A stretch of DNA of 64,000 nucleotides from an uncultured Microbacteriaceae bacterium. Lineage in GTDB: Bacteria > Actinomycetota > Actinomycetes > Actinomycetales > Microbacteriaceae. The position numbers and the translations under genes are program-made. The DNA is taken from the NCBI GenBank assembly GCA_947487835.1, contig CANKXX010000002.1:310001-374000 (forward strand). Direction: 5' to 3'. The notes beneath the pieces were generated by a model that had not been told where the DNA came from, made no database searches, and saw only the letters and a program-made list of their open reading frames with translations. Shown piece by piece: positions 35,541 through 44,848 of this stretch (position 1 is the first letter of the stretch; every line of letters begins with the position of its first letter).

Positions 35541-35550
35541 CCCTGCGCCT

Positions 35551-35575
35551 CCCCGGTCGGTCGGCGGAACCGGGG
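35551..35575. terminator. Hairpin between convergent Rv2175c-like and prenyl synthase genes
   Basis: CCCCGGT (35551-35557) pairs with ACCGGGG (35569-35575) around an 11-base loop. It lies in the 50-bp gap between two gene ends, so a bidirectional terminator is likely despite no U-tract. Confidence 0.45.
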
Positions 35576-35590
35576 CGCGGTTCCCTGCGG

Positions 35591-36691
35591 TCAGGCCGTA
35601 CGGCGGGTGACGGTGTCCGCGAGCTCGGCCAGTCGCTGCGCGGCGGCGGGCTCGACCGGCGCCGCGGACAGTGCGGAGAGCGCAGCCGAGACGTTCTCCT
35701 CGATGAGGCGCTCGGTGGCGTCGACCGCCCCGCTCCGCCGCACCGTGTCCTGCAGCGCGCGGATCTGCTCCTCCGTCAGCCCGGGGTCGCCGAGCATGGC
35801 GTCGATGCGGTCGCGCTCGTCTGCGTCGACGTTCGCCCGGGTCAGGGCGACGAGCATGGTCCGCTTGCCCTCGCGCAGGTCGTCGCCGCTGGGCTTCCCT
35901 GTCACGGCGGCGTCGCCGAATACACCGAGCAGGTCGTCGCGGAGCTGGTAGGCGATGCCGAGGGGCAGCCCGAAGTCGCGCATCGCCTGCACCTGGGCCT
36001 CGGAGGCGCCGGCCATCGAGGCCCCGATCGCGAGCGGCGCCTCGACGCTGTACTTCGCGGACTTGTACGTGATGACCCGGTGCGCGCGCTCGAGCGTCTC
36101 GTCCTCGGCCACGGTCGGCCACGCCAGCTCCTCGAGCACGTCGAGGTACTGGCCCGCGGTCACCTCGGTGCGCATGCGGTCGAACTCGCGCTTCGCCGCG
36201 CGGGCGGCCTCCAGCGTGGGCAGGGACAACAGGCTGTCGAGGATCAGCTCGTCGCTCCAGCCGAGGAGGAGGTCCCCGAACAGCACCGCCGATGCCTCGC
36301 CGAACGAGCCGCCGTTGCCGCGCCAGCCGCCCGACCGGTGCAGCTGCTCGAAGCGCCGGTGGGCGGCCGGCCCGCCTCGGCGGGTGTCCGAGTGGTCGAT
36401 GATGTCGTCGTGCACCAGGGCGGCCGCGTGGAACAGCTCGAGCCCGCTGGCGACGCCGACGACGGCGTCGAGGCCGGGCGCTGAGTCGCCGCCGGATGCG
36501 CCTCCCGCGGCCTGCCAGCCCCAGTAGCAGAACTGCGCCCGGAAGCGTTTGCCACCTCTCAGGAAGTCGGCAGAGAACTCAAGGAAAGGGGCGAGATCGG
36601 GGCTGATCCGGCGCAGTATCGCGTCGCGCTCCGTGAGGAAGGTCCCGAGTCGGGTCTGGACGAGCTCGATCAGTCGTCCGCTTTCATCCAC
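35591..36691 (-). CDS. Polyprenyl (geranylgeranyl-type) diphosphate synthase
   Basis: 366 residues. It condenses isopentenyl diphosphate with allylic diphosphates. The first Asp-rich motif is LVHDDIIDHSDTRRGGPAAHRRF; the second is YQLRDDLLGVFGD with VTGKPSGDDLREGKRT after it, the usual actinobacterial form. Residues just before the first motif (GVASGLELFHAAALV) carry no clear bulky chain-length block, so the product length is uncertain. GTG at 36691; the -10-like TAGGCT lies exactly six bases upstream. It is divergent from the DUF3040 gene. Confidence 0.93.
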   Translation of the reverse strand: MDESGRLIELVQTRLGTFLTERDAILRRISPDLAPFLEFSADFLRGGKRFRAQFCYWGWQAAGGASGGDSAPGLDAVVGVASGLELFHAAALVHDDIIDHSDTRRGGPAAHRRFEQLHRSGGWRGNGGSFGEASAVLFGDLLLGWSDELILDSLLSLPTLEAARAAKREFDRMRTEVTAGQYLDVLEELAWPTVAEDETLERAHRVITYKSAKYSVEAPLAIGASMAGASEAQVQAMRDFGLPLGIAYQLRDDLLGVFGDAAVTGKPSGDDLREGKRTMLVALTRANVDADERDRIDAMLGDPGLTEEQIRALQDTVRRSGAVDATERLIEENVSAALSALSAAPVEPAAAQRLAELADTVTRRTA

Positions 36692-36697
36692 CCGCCT

Positions 36698-36703
36698 AGC
36701 CTA
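36698..36703 (-). promoter_or_regulatory. Candidate -10 for leaderless prenyl synthase transcript
   Basis: Minus-strand TAGGCT, then AGGCGG, then GTG at 36691. A second overlapping copy (CTAGGCTAGG) makes the hexamer clear. The spacing equals that before csrA and the PASTA kinase. AGGCGG could alternatively act as a very close ribosome site. Confidence 0.45.
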
Positions 36704-36775
36704 GCCACAGGCGGAAGAACTAGAATCGGTACTCCACCGAACATAGCGTCGGATCCCGAGCCTGAGGGGAAGAAG

Positions 36776-37171
36776 ATGCCGCTTTCCGAGCAAGAACAGC
36801 GCCTTCTCGAAGAGATGGAGCGCAGTCTCTATCACAATGATGCAGACTTCGTCGCCACCGTGAGTGCGCGACGCGGCAAACCGAATTACACATCGCTCGT
36901 CATCGGCGTGCTGGTGTTCGTGATCGGTATTGCAGCCCTGGCGACGGGCGTGATCGTGAAGGTGCCCATCATCGGGGTCATCGGCTTCGTGATCATGCTC
37001 GCGGGCGTGCTCCTGGCCGTGACGCCGGGCTTCGGCCGGAAGGGCGCGTCGACGACGACGAGCGTCCCCGGCACCCCGTCCTCGCGGTCCAAAGCGCGAC
37101 CCGTCGGTGGAGCGGACTTCATGGGCCGTCTCAACGACCGCTGGGAGAAGCGCCAGGGCGGTCAGGACTAG
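36776..37171 (+). CDS. DUF3040 membrane protein
   Basis: 131 residues from ATG with GGGGAAG upstream. The start MPLSEQEQRLLEEMERSLYHNDADFVATV is the DUF3040 signature. Two membrane helices follow (LVIGVLVFVIGIAALATGVIV, IGVIGFVIMLAGVLLAVTPG), then a basic tail (GRLNDRWEKRQGGQ). The function is unknown; the gene is regularly found just upstream of mraZ in actinobacteria (Rv2169c in M. tuberculosis). A TAGAAT at 36721-36726 is a candidate -10. It is followed by a strong GC hairpin. Confidence 0.93.
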   Translation: MPLSEQEQRLLEEMERSLYHNDADFVATVSARRGKPNYTSLVIGVLVFVIGIAALATGVIVKVPIIGVIGFVIMLAGVLLAVTPGFGRKGASTTTSVPGTPSSRSKARPVGGADFMGRLNDRWEKRQGGQD

Positions 37172-37276
37172 TCCTCCACTTCCCACCACCGCGACCTCGG
37201 ACGCAGCACCAGAGCGGAGCTGCGGGAGCGAAGCCGGTGAGGCGGAGCTGATAGCGCAAAGCCGATAACGAACGAC

Positions 37277-37300
37277 GGGCCGGCCCTCAGGGGCCGGCCC
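37277..37300 (+). terminator. Strong GC hairpin after the DUF3040 gene
   Basis: GGGCCGGCCC (37277-37286), loop TCAG, GGGCCGGCCC (37291-37300): a perfect 10-bp stem, extended by partial pairing of ACGA with TTCGT. TTCG follows instead of a U-run. It lies ~105 bp after the DUF3040 stop and is the best terminator candidate of the window. Confidence 0.6.
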
Positions 37301-37738
37301 TTCGTCGCGTTAACGGGCATGCTCGTCGCCGGCGGGACCGCGGAGTGAGCGGCGCCCGCACGCCACGGGGTTGAGCCGGAAGGGTCGGCCCTTCCCGCAT
37401 CCGCGCGTTCACGCGTGTCCCGCTGCCTCCCGCTGACGCGATGCCCGACCCTGTGCCAGGGGGGGCATTCAGCGCCGGATCGCCGCCCGGGGGAGACGAG
37501 TGGAGGACGCGGTGGGGGAGTCCGGCACCGGGAGGGCGACCAGCGCTCCTCCTCGGGCGGCAGCACGTGTGCCCGCGCGCGTCCGTGAGCATGCCCGTCC
37601 TGCCCCGGCGGCCTCTTCCGCGCGCCCGCGGAGTCCGATCGTCCTCCACGGTCCTCCACTTCGGGGACACCCGCGGAAAACCGGGGCTGTTCACGGGAAA
37701 TACTCACCCGCGAAGAGGGGTGAAACACCCGAATCGCC
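37301..37738. other. Long leader/intergenic region before mraZ
   Basis: About 440 bases without a credible gene. It contains a small GGAAGGG-TCGG-CCCTTCC hairpin near 37380, an AGTGGAGGAC motif at 37499-37508, and a tandem pair of the same motif on the minus strand (37641-37660). I looked for RNase P RNA conserved segments, because rnpB sits near here in some actinobacteria, and did not find them. Otherwise nothing recognisable is seen. Confidence 0.5.
37641..37660 (-). promoter_or_regulatory. Upstream MraZ-box-like pair
   Basis: Read on the minus strand: AGTGGAGGAC then CGTGGAGGAC, two copies exactly 10 bp apart. This is the same GTGGAGG core and spacing as the pair over the mraZ -10. MraZ proteins bind short GT-rich direct repeats about one helical turn apart, so this may be an auxiliary operator. 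Inference only. Confidence 0.45.
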
Positions 37739-37774
37739 TTGGTCGGTGGTGCGTAGTGGAGTAAAGTGGAGGAA
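37739..37774 (+). promoter_or_regulatory. mraZ promoter overlapped by MraZ-box-like direct repeats
   Basis: -35 TTGGTC (37739-37744), 17-bp spacer, -10 TAAAGT (37762-37767). The 10-bp repeats AGTGGAGTAA (37755-37764) and AGTGGAGGAA (37765-37774) lie across the -10. MraZ is known to repress its own operon through such repeats, so this placement suggests direct autorepression. Confidence 0.6.
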
Positions 37775-37807
37775 CCACCCACCCAGACCGGAGAGTGAGG
37801 GGCGGCC

Positions 37808-38239
37808 ATGTTTCTTGGCACGTACGCCCCCAAGCTCGACGAGAAAGGGCGCATCATCCTTCCGGCGAAGTTCCGCGACGAGCTGGAGGGCGGTGTGGTC
37901 CTGACCCGTGGTCAGGACCGGTGCATCTACGTATTCAGCACGCGGGAGTTCGAGGAGCTGCACGAGCGCATGCGTCAGGCACCGGTCACGAGCAAGCAGG
38001 CCCGTGACTACATGCGCGTGTTCCTCTCGGGGGCCCACGCGGAGACGCCGGACAAGCAGCACCGCGTCACCATCCCCGCCGCTCTTCGCACGTACGCCGG
38101 CCTCGGCCGGGACCTCGCCGTCATCGGCGCGGGCAGTCGCGCGGAGATCTGGGACGCCGAGGCGTGGGACGAGTACCTCGCCGCCAACGAGAGCGCGTTC
38201 GCCGACACCGCGGAGGAGGTGATCCCCGGACTCTTCTAG
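37808..38239 (+). CDS. mraZ: Transcriptional regulator MraZ
   Basis: 143 residues with two SpoVT/AbrB-type swapped-hairpin halves: [26 protein letters not shown] and [43 protein letters not shown]. It binds DNA as an oligomer and controls the dcw operon. ATG at 37808 with AGGGG upstream. It is the first gene of the mraZ-to-ftsQ run; rsmH follows after 59 bp. Confidence 0.97.
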   Translation: MFLGTYAPKLDEKGRIILPAKFRDELEGGVVLTRGQDRCIYVFSTREFEELHERMRQAPVTSKQARDYMRVFLSGAHAETPDKQHRVTIPAALRTYAGLGRDLAVIGAGSRAEIWDAEAWDEYLAANESAFADTAEEVIPGLF

Positions 38240-38298
38240 TTCCTCGGGCCTGACTCCCAGCCGTTCGCCCTGACACACTTCCCCGGTGCCAGGTCGGA

Positions 38299-39297
38299 AT
38301 GGATGGGGATCAGACCCTAGGACCTCGAGTCCCTCCTCCTATGGACATCGATCGCATCCACACCCCGGTCCTGCTCGAGCGCTGCCTCGAGCTCCTGACG
38401 CCCGCGCTGCAGCAGCCGGGCGCCGTGCTCGTCGACGCGACCCTCGGCATGGCCGGTCACGCCGAAGCGTTCCTCACCCGCCTCCCCGAGCTCGTGCTCG
38501 TGGGGCTCGACCGCGACCCCGAGGCGCTGGCCATCGCGGGGGAGCGGCTCGCGCGCTTCGGCGAACGGGTGCACCTCGTGAAGGCCGTGTACGACGAGCT
38601 GCCCGACGCCCTGGACTCGCTCGGCCTGGGTGATGCGTCCGGCATCCTGTTCGACCTCGGCGTCTCCTCCCTGCAGCTCGATCGGGTCGAGCGCGGCTTC
38701 TCCTACTCGAAGGACGCCCCGCTCGACATGCGCATGGACTCGACGAGCGAGCTGACGGCGGAGGTGGTCATCGCCACCTACGCGGAGGGCAACCTCCGCC
38801 GCATCTTCGAGCAGTACGGCGAGGAGAAGCTCGCCGCCCGGTACGCGCGGCGCATCGTCGAGGCCCGCCAGTCGGCCCCCATCACCACCTCCGCGCAGCT
38901 CGTCGAGATCCTGCAGGCCGCGACGCCCGCTGCGGTCCAGCGCGCCGGTCATCCCGCCAAGCGCGTCTTTCAGGCGCTGCGCATCGAGGTGAACGGCGAG
39001 CTCAGCGTGCTCGAGGCCGCCATCCCGGCGGCCCTGGACAGCCTGACGGTCGGCGGGCGCATCGTCGTGCTCGCCTACCAGTCCCTGGAGGACCGCATCG
39101 TCAAGCGCGAGTTCGCGGCCCGCGCCCGTTCCTCGGCGCCGGTCGGCCTGCCGATCGAGCTGCCGGAGCACGCTCCCGAGATCCGCCTCCTCGTCCGCGG
39201 CGCAGAGCTCGCGAGCGACGAAGAGAAATCGATCAACCCCCGCGCGACGCCGGTCCGGCTCCGCGCTGCCGAACGACTGAGGAGACGCGCCGCATGA
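38299..39297 (+). CDS. rsmH: 16S rRNA (cytosine-1402-N4)-methyltransferase RsmH
   Basis: 332 residues. It methylates C1402 in the ribosomal P site. Motifs: [28 protein letters not shown] (SAM binding), [42 protein letters not shown], and [18 protein letters not shown]. Two ATG starts are possible: 38299 (AGG five bases upstream, extra 14 residues) and 38341 (immediately at the family start, but no ribosome site). The first is reported. The stop overlaps the next gene (ATGA). Confidence 0.96.
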   Translation: MDGDQTLGPRVPPPMDIDRIHTPVLLERCLELLTPALQQPGAVLVDATLGMAGHAEAFLTRLPELVLVGLDRDPEALAIAGERLARFGERVHLVKAVYDELPDALDSLGLGDASGILFDLGVSSLQLDRVERGFSYSKDAPLDMRMDSTSELTAEVVIATYAEGNLRRIFEQYGEEKLAARYARRIVEARQSAPITTSAQLVEILQAATPAAVQRAGHPAKRVFQALRIEVNGELSVLEAAIPAALDSLTVGGRIVVLAYQSLEDRIVKREFAARARSSAPVGLPIELPEHAPEIRLLVRGAELASDEEKSINPRATPVRLRAAERLRRRAA

Positions 39298-39938
39298 GCA
39301 CGAACGTCGCATACGCCGCACCGCGCACACGCTCTACCGCCTCCCGCCCGGGAACGGCCCGGCCGCACATCGAGATCGTCTCGACGCGCGACCAGCGCCG
39401 CGCCCGGCCCAGGACCGTCTACGCGACGCTCGTCATCGGCGGGCTCTTCGCGGTGCTCCTCGCGCAACTGCTGCTGAGCATCGGCCTGTCCGACGGGGCG
39501 TACGCGATCCAGTCGCTGCAGCAGAAGCAGCGCGACCTCGGCCGGACCCAGCAGGTGCTCTCCGAGGACCTGGAGCGGCTCTCCTCGCCGCAGAACCTGG
39601 CGGCCAACGCCGGCGCGATGGGCATGGTCAGCAACGCGACGCCGGTGTACCTGCGTCTGTCGGACGCAGCCGTGCTCGGCGCGCCGGTCGCCGCCTCGGC
39701 GGACGAGTCGGCGGCGCCCCTGGTGGGCAACGTGCTGCTCGACGACGTAAAGCCCGCCGCGGACCAGATCGCGAAGGCCAACGTCGCCGCGGCCGCCGCC
39801 GCCGGCGCCTCGGCGGACGAGATCGCCGCGGTGGAATCCGGCGACGCCGATTCCGCCGTGGTGAGCGTGCCCTCCACGGATCCGTCGACCGCCGCGCTAG
39901 CGTCGGGGTCGAGCATCCCGGCGCCCATCACGCGCTGA
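39294..39938 (+). CDS. FtsL-like divisome protein with Ala-rich extension
   Basis: 214 residues. A basic N-terminus, one membrane helix ([24 protein letters not shown]) and a short coiled coil ([41 protein letters not shown]) match the FtsL-type topology; it is between rsmH and the PBP gene, where ftsL lies. The last ~110 residues are Ala/Ser/Asp-rich with no recognised fold, an unusual extension for FtsL. It would recruit FtsQ/FtsB and activate FtsW-FtsI. The call rests on position, topology and coiled coil more than on residue identity. Confidence 0.82.
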   Translation: MSTNVAYAAPRTRSTASRPGTARPHIEIVSTRDQRRARPRTVYATLVIGGLFAVLLAQLLLSIGLSDGAYAIQSLQQKQRDLGRTQQVLSEDLERLSSPQNLAANAGAMGMVSNATPVYLRLSDAAVLGAPVAASADESAAPLVGNVLLDDVKPAADQIAKANVAAAAAAGASADEIAAVESGDADSAVVSVPSTDPSTAALASGSSIPAPITR

Positions 39939-40087
39939 CGCCGGGACGATCGCCCCAGGGGATCGGCTCGCGCGGCACCGGATGAACGCGGGCGTCGCGG
40001 GAACCGGCCGCGGTGCACGGGGCACGGGGGAACGCCCGGTACGGAACAGGCACGGTGCGACATCAGTAGGAGAACGGTGGAGGAAGA

Positions 40088-41869
40088 GTGACAGCGAAAT
40101 CCTCCCGCCGGCGGATCGCGTTCGCGCTGCTCGTGATCGTCGCCGTGCTCGGGGTGTTCGTGGCCAAGCTCATCGACATCCAGGTCGTGCAGGCCGCGGA
40201 GATCAACGCGGAGGCCGTCGACAAGCGGTCCATCCCGAACACGACGTTCGGCGTGCGCGGCAACATCCTCGACTCCGACGGCGTGCCCCTGGCCAACAGC
40301 GTGCTCCGCTACGACGTCACGGCGTCCCCGAAGGACATCGGCGACTTCACCCGCACCTCCGAGAAGGAGGACGGCTCCCTCGTCGAGACCGAGGTCACCT
40401 GGCCGAAGGCCGCGGCCGAGATCGCCAAGCAGACCGGCCAGACGGCCGCCGAGGTCCGCTCGATCATCGCCAAGGCGCTGAAGAAGGACCCGGAGTCGAA
40501 CTTCGCCTACATCGCCCGCGGCGTCGACACCGACGCGTACCAGGCGCTCGTCGACTTGCACATCCCCGGCATCTACTTCCAGGCCGTGCAGAGCCGCACC
40601 TATCCGAACGGACAGGTTGCAGGCAACCTGGTCGGCTTCGTCGGTGCCAACGGTGAGGCGCAGGCCGGCCTCGAGCTCACCGAGAACGACTGCCTCAGGG
40701 CGAGCAACGGGTTCGAGACGTTCGAGCGCGGCGCGGACGGCGTGCGCATCCCCGGCAGCACGGTCACCACGAAGAAGGCCACCGACGGCAACGAGCTCGT
40801 GCTGACCATCGACCGCGACCTGCAGTGGTTCGTGCAGCAGGCCGTCGCCGAGCAGGCGCAGGCCGTCGGGGCACCCTGGGGCCTCGCCACGGTCATGGAG
40901 GCCAAGACCGGCAAGCTGCTCGCCGTCGCGGACTACCCCTCCGTCGACCCCAACAACGTCAACCTCACCGACCCCGAGTACCGCGGGTCCCGGGTGTTTA
41001 ACTCCCCCTACGAGCCCGGATCGACGTTCAAGTCGGTCACCGCGGCCGCGCTCGTCGACGCCGGACTCGCCGACGGCGGCACCCGCGTCCTTGCGCCCTA
41101 CCGCTTCATCAAGAACGGCGCGAACCTGCGCGACAGCTTCGGCCACGAGGACCTGCCGCTCACCCTCGCCGGCGTGCTCGCGGAGTCCTCGAACACCGGC
41201 ATCTCGATCCTCGGTGAGCGACTCGACGACGAGAAGCGGTTCGACTACATCCGCGCGTTCGGCGTCGGCCAGCCGACCGAGGTCGACTTCGCCGGCGAGG
41301 AGGCGGGAATCCTCCCCGACCCGACGGCCATGGACGTGCAGACGAAGTACGCGACCACGTTCGGCCAGGGCCTCGCCACGACGGCCGCCCAGATCACGAG
41401 CATCTATCAGACGCTCGGCAACGGCGGCGTGCGGATGCCCGTGCGCCTCGTCGAGGGCTGCCGCGCCCCGGACGGCAGCTGGGTCAGCCAGCCGGCTGCG
41501 GAGCCCCGCCAGGTGATCTCGAAGCACGCCGCCGACGAGACGGTGCACATGATGGAGACCGTCGTGACCGACGGCCACTTCGGCGACACCCTCAAGATCC
41601 CGGGCTACCGCATCGCCGCGAAGTCCGGAACCGCCCAGGTGTCGAACGGCAGCGGGGCATACGGGTCCAACTACCTCGTGTCGATGGCGGGCGTGGCGCC
41701 GGCCGACGACCCCCAGTACGTCGTGACGATCAGCCTCGCCAACCCGACTACGATGAAGTCGTCCGCCGCCGCGGCCCCGGTCTTCCAGAAGATCATGTCT
41801 CAGGTCCTGAAGACCTATCGAGTGCCGCCGTCGAGCGTGCCGTCTCCCGACCTGCCTACCACCTATTGA
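40088..41869 (+). CDS. ftsI: Division-specific penicillin-binding protein (PBP3/PbpB)
   Basis: 593 residues. It is a class B transpeptidase that cross-links septal peptidoglycan. N-terminal helix (RRIAFALLVIVAVLGVFVAKLIDIQVVQ), dimerisation domain (RGNILDSDGVPLANS), and a transpeptidase domain with STFK (Ser312-Lys315), SSN (367-369) and KSGT (512-515). There are no PASTA domains. GTG at 40088 has GGAGGAA two bases upstream. A 149-bp gap before it holds nothing obvious. It ends just before murE. Confidence 0.97.
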   Translation: MTAKSSRRRIAFALLVIVAVLGVFVAKLIDIQVVQAAEINAEAVDKRSIPNTTFGVRGNILDSDGVPLANSVLRYDVTASPKDIGDFTRTSEKEDGSLVETEVTWPKAAAEIAKQTGQTAAEVRSIIAKALKKDPESNFAYIARGVDTDAYQALVDLHIPGIYFQAVQSRTYPNGQVAGNLVGFVGANGEAQAGLELTENDCLRASNGFETFERGADGVRIPGSTVTTKKATDGNELVLTIDRDLQWFVQQAVAEQAQAVGAPWGLATVMEAKTGKLLAVADYPSVDPNNVNLTDPEYRGSRVFNSPYEPGSTFKSVTAAALVDAGLADGGTRVLAPYRFIKNGANLRDSFGHEDLPLTLAGVLAESSNTGISILGERLDDEKRFDYIRAFGVGQPTEVDFAGEEAGILPDPTAMDVQTKYATTFGQGLATTAAQITSIYQTLGNGGVRMPVRLVEGCRAPDGSWVSQPAAEPRQVISKHAADETVHMMETVVTDGHFGDTLKIPGYRIAAKSGTAQVSNGSGAYGSNYLVSMAGVAPADDPQYVVTISLANPTTMKSSAAAAPVFQKIMSQVLKTYRVPPSSVPSPDLPTTY

Positions 41870-41889
41870 TTTCTACCGAGAGAGAGGCG

Positions 41890-43434
41890 ATGAGCGCCCA
41901 GGCCCCCAGAAGTCTCCGGCCCGAGCACCCCATCGCGCGGTCGCTTTCCGGACTCGTGTCCGACTTCGAACTTGAGTCCATCGGCTCCCTCGACAACCTC
42001 GAGGTGAGCGGCGTCACCATCTCCTCGGACGACGTCCAGCCCGGCGACCTGTACGTCGGCGTGAAGGGGCGCTTCGCGCACGGTGCGCGTTACGCGACCG
42101 CGGCGCGCGACTCCGGCGCCGTCGCCGTGCTCACCGACCGCGAGGGCGCCGAGCTCGCCGCGGAGTCCGGGCTCCCCGTGCTGCTGACCGACGACCCGCG
42201 GGCCGCCCTCGGCGACGTCGCGGCCTGGGTGTACCGCACCACGGAGCACCCGCCCGTGCTGTTCGCGGTCACGGGCACGAACGGCAAGACGTCCGTCGTC
42301 TACCTCCTCGACGGCATCCTCCGTCAGCTCGGCGTGGTGACGGGGCTGACCTCGACGGCCGAGCGCCGCATCGGCGACGTGAGCATTCCCTCCCGGCTGA
42401 CGACGCCTGAGGCGAGCGAGATGCACGGCATGCTCGCCCGCATGCGCGAGGCCGAGGTGCGCGCGGTGTCCATCGAGGTCTCCGCGCAGGCGCTCAGCCG
42501 CCACCGCGTCGACGGCCTCGTCTTCGACGTCGCCGGCTTCATCAACCTGAGCCACGACCACCTCGACGACTACGCCGACATGGAGGAGTACTTCCGGGCG
42601 AAGGCGGCGCTGTTCGACCCCGACCGCGCACGGCGCGGCGTGGTGTCGCTCGACTCCGAGTGGGGCGTGCGCGTCGTGGAGGAGTCCCGCATCCCCGTGG
42701 TCACGATCTCCTCCACCCCCGGCGTCGAGGCCGACTGGACGGTCACCGTGCTCGCCGAGGAGGCGGACTACACCGAGTTCGAGCTGCGCGGGCCCGACGG
42801 CCGTGGCCTCGTCACCCGCGTGCCCGTGCTCGGCTGGTTCATGGCCGCCAACTCCGCCCTCGCCATCGTCATGCTCGTCGAGTCCGGCTACGACCTCGGC
42901 GCCATCGAGCACGTGCTCGAGCGCGACGGCGGCATCGACGCGTTCATCCCCGGCCGTGCCGAGCGGGTGTCCGGTGCAACCGGCCCCGCGTTCTACGTCG
43001 ACTACGGGCACACCCCGGACGCCTTCGAGCAGACCCTGCTCGCGGTGCGCAAGATCACGACGGGCCGCGTCTTCATGGTGTTCGGCGCCGATGGCGACCG
43101 CGACACCACGAAGCGCGGGGACATGGGCCGCATCGCCGCGACGAACTCCGACGTCGTGGTCGTGACGGACTACCACCCGCGCTACGAGGACCCGGCGGAG
43201 ATCCGCCGCACGCTCATCGAGGCCGCGACCGCCGCCGTGCCGGACCGCGAGATCTACGAGATCCCGGACCCCCGCTCGGCCGTGCGCAAGGCGGTGTCCC
43301 TCGCCCGCGAGGGCGACGCCATCCTGGTCGCCGGACCGGGGCACGAGGACTACCACGAGGTCGCGGGAGTGAAGATCCCGTATTCGGCCAGGAACGACGC
43401 ACGAGAGGCCCTGCGCGAAGCGGGCTGGGAGTAG
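41890..43434 (+). CDS. murE: UDP-MurNAc-dipeptide ligase MurE with variant substrate motifs
   Basis: 514 residues. It adds the third amino acid to the peptidoglycan stem peptide. ATP-binding [14 protein letters not shown] and C-terminal APGHEDY-like VAGPGHEDYHEV are normal. Two diagnostic motifs differ. The usual EVSSHAL reads EVSAQALSRH, and the DNPR motif of diaminopimelate-specific enzymes reads DYHPRYEDP. The third residue is therefore probably not standard meso-DAP. ATG at 41890 follows GAGAGAGG; an in-frame TTG at 41866 overlapping ftsI would add eight residues. Confidence 0.94.
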   Translation: MSAQAPRSLRPEHPIARSLSGLVSDFELESIGSLDNLEVSGVTISSDDVQPGDLYVGVKGRFAHGARYATAARDSGAVAVLTDREGAELAAESGLPVLLTDDPRAALGDVAAWVYRTTEHPPVLFAVTGTNGKTSVVYLLDGILRQLGVVTGLTSTAERRIGDVSIPSRLTTPEASEMHGMLARMREAEVRAVSIEVSAQALSRHRVDGLVFDVAGFINLSHDHLDDYADMEEYFRAKAALFDPDRARRGVVSLDSEWGVRVVEESRIPVVTISSTPGVEADWTVTVLAEEADYTEFELRGPDGRGLVTRVPVLGWFMAANSALAIVMLVESGYDLGAIEHVLERDGGIDAFIPGRAERVSGATGPAFYVDYGHTPDAFEQTLLAVRKITTGRVFMVFGADGDRDTTKRGDMGRIAATNSDVVVVTDYHPRYEDPAEIRRTLIEAATAAVPDREIYEIPDPRSAVRKAVSLAREGDAILVAGPGHEDYHEVAGVKIPYSARNDAREALREAGWE

Positions 43435-43438
43435 GAAC

Positions 43439-44848
43439 ATGCTGTCCCTCACACTGACCGAGATCGCCACGACGGTCGGCGGCACGCTCGTCACCCGCGG
43501 GGTCGCCGAGCCGGACACCACGGTCTCCGGCGCCGTCGAGACCGACTCCCGGGAGATCGCCCCCGGCGGCATCTTCGTCGCCAAGCCGGGCGAGGTGACC
43601 GACGGGCACCTGTTCGCCCCGGCGGCGGTCGAGAACGGCGCGGCGCTGCTGCTCGTCGAGCGCGAGCTCGACCTCGACGTGCCGCAGATCGTCGTCCCCG
43701 ACGTCGTGCTCGCCCTCGGCGCGCTGGCGACCGAGGTCGTGGCGCGCGTCCGCGCCCTCGGCCGGCTCAAGATCCTCGCGGTCACCGGGTCGAACGGCAA
43801 GACCACGACGAAGAACCTGCTCCGCGCGATCTTCTCCGCGGTCGGCGAGACCGTGGCGCCCGTCGCCTCGTTCAACAACGAGGTCGGCGCTCCGCTCACG
43901 ATGCTGAAGCTCACCGAGGACACCCGGTTCCTCATCGCCGAGATGGGCGCGAGCGCCCCCGGCGAGATCCGCCGGCTCGTGCGCATGGCGAAGCCGGACG
44001 TGGGCATCGTCCTCACCGTCGGGCTCGCGCACGCCGGCGAGTTCGGCGGCATCGAGACGACGCTCGCCACGAAGACCGAGATGGTCGCCGACCTCCTGCC
44101 CGAGGACACCGCGGTGCTGAACCGGGACGACGCCCGGGTCGCGTCCATGGCGGACAAGACCGCTGCGCGGGTGCTCTTCTTCGGCCGGGAGGAGACCGCC
44201 GACGTGCGCGCGACCGACGTCGAGGCGACCGCGTCGGGCACGACCTTCACGCTGCACCTGCCCACCGGCGAATCGAGCCCGGTCACGTTCCGGGTGCTCG
44301 GCGAGCACCACGTGACCAACGCCCTCGCCGCCACGGCGGCAGCCACGACGCTCGGGGTGCCGCTCGGCACCATCGTCACCGCCCTCGAGTCCGTGCAGCG
44401 GGCCGAGCGCTGGCGCATGGAGATCCTCGGCCACGGCGGCGTCACCGTCATCAACGACGCGTACAACGCGAGCCCCGACTCCATGGCGGCCGCGCTGAAG
44501 ACCCTCGCCCAGATCGCCGCGCCCGAGCAGCGGACCGTCGCCGTGCTCGGCGAGATGAGCGAGCTCGGCGAGTTCGCCGAGGAGGAGCACGACCGGGTCG
44601 GCCTCCTCGCCGTGCGGCTGAACATCTCCCAGATCGTCGTGGTCGGCCAGGGCGCCCGCCGCCTGCACCTGCAGGCCATCGCCCAGGGCTCCTGGGACGG
44701 CGAGTCCGTGTTCGTCGAGGACCAGGACGAGGCCTTCGACCTGCTGCGGCAGCGCCTACGGCCGGGGGACCTCGTGCTCGTGAAGTCGTCGAACTCCGCG
44801 GGCCTCCGCTTCCTCGGCGACCGCCTCGGTGAGGTGGACACGTGGTAG
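43439..44848 (+). CDS. murF: UDP-MurNAc-tripeptide--D-Ala-D-Ala ligase MurF
   Basis: 469 residues. It completes the stem pentapeptide. The N-terminal domain ([40 protein letters not shown]) is followed by the ATPase domain ([57 protein letters not shown]). ATG at 43439, four bases after murE, with AGGAAC upstream. It overlaps mraY by seven bases. Confidence 0.97.
   Translation: MLSLTLTEIATTVGGTLVTRGVAEPDTTVSGAVETDSREIAPGGIFVAKPGEVTDGHLFAPAAVENGAALLLVERELDLDVPQIVVPDVVLALGALATEVVARVRALGRLKILAVTGSNGKTTTKNLLRAIFSAVGETVAPVASFNNEVGAPLTMLKLTEDTRFLIAEMGASAPGEIRRLVRMAKPDVGIVLTVGLAHAGEFGGIETTLATKTEMVADLLPEDTAVLNRDDARVASMADKTAARVLFFGREETADVRATDVEATASGTTFTLHLPTGESSPVTFRVLGEHHVTNALAATAAATTLGVPLGTIVTALESVQRAERWRMEILGHGGVTVINDAYNASPDSMAAALKTLAQIAAPEQRTVAVLGEMSELGEFAEEEHDRVGLLAVRLNISQIVVVGQGARRLHLQAIAQGSWDGESVFVEDQDEAFDLLRQRLRPGDLVLVKSSNSAGLRFLGDRLGEVDTW

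Noticed and set aside
37261-37268. GCCGATAA, a perfect FliA -10 word, after the DUF3040 gene
   Set aside because: The -35 position (37242-37245) reads GCGG, not TAAM, and a strong terminator hairpin follows with no gene behind it.
37301-37740. Possible RNase P RNA gene upstream of mraZ
   Set aside because: The conserved segments of bacterial RNase P RNA (GAGGAAAGTCCGG and ACAGAACCCGG types) are absent on both strands.
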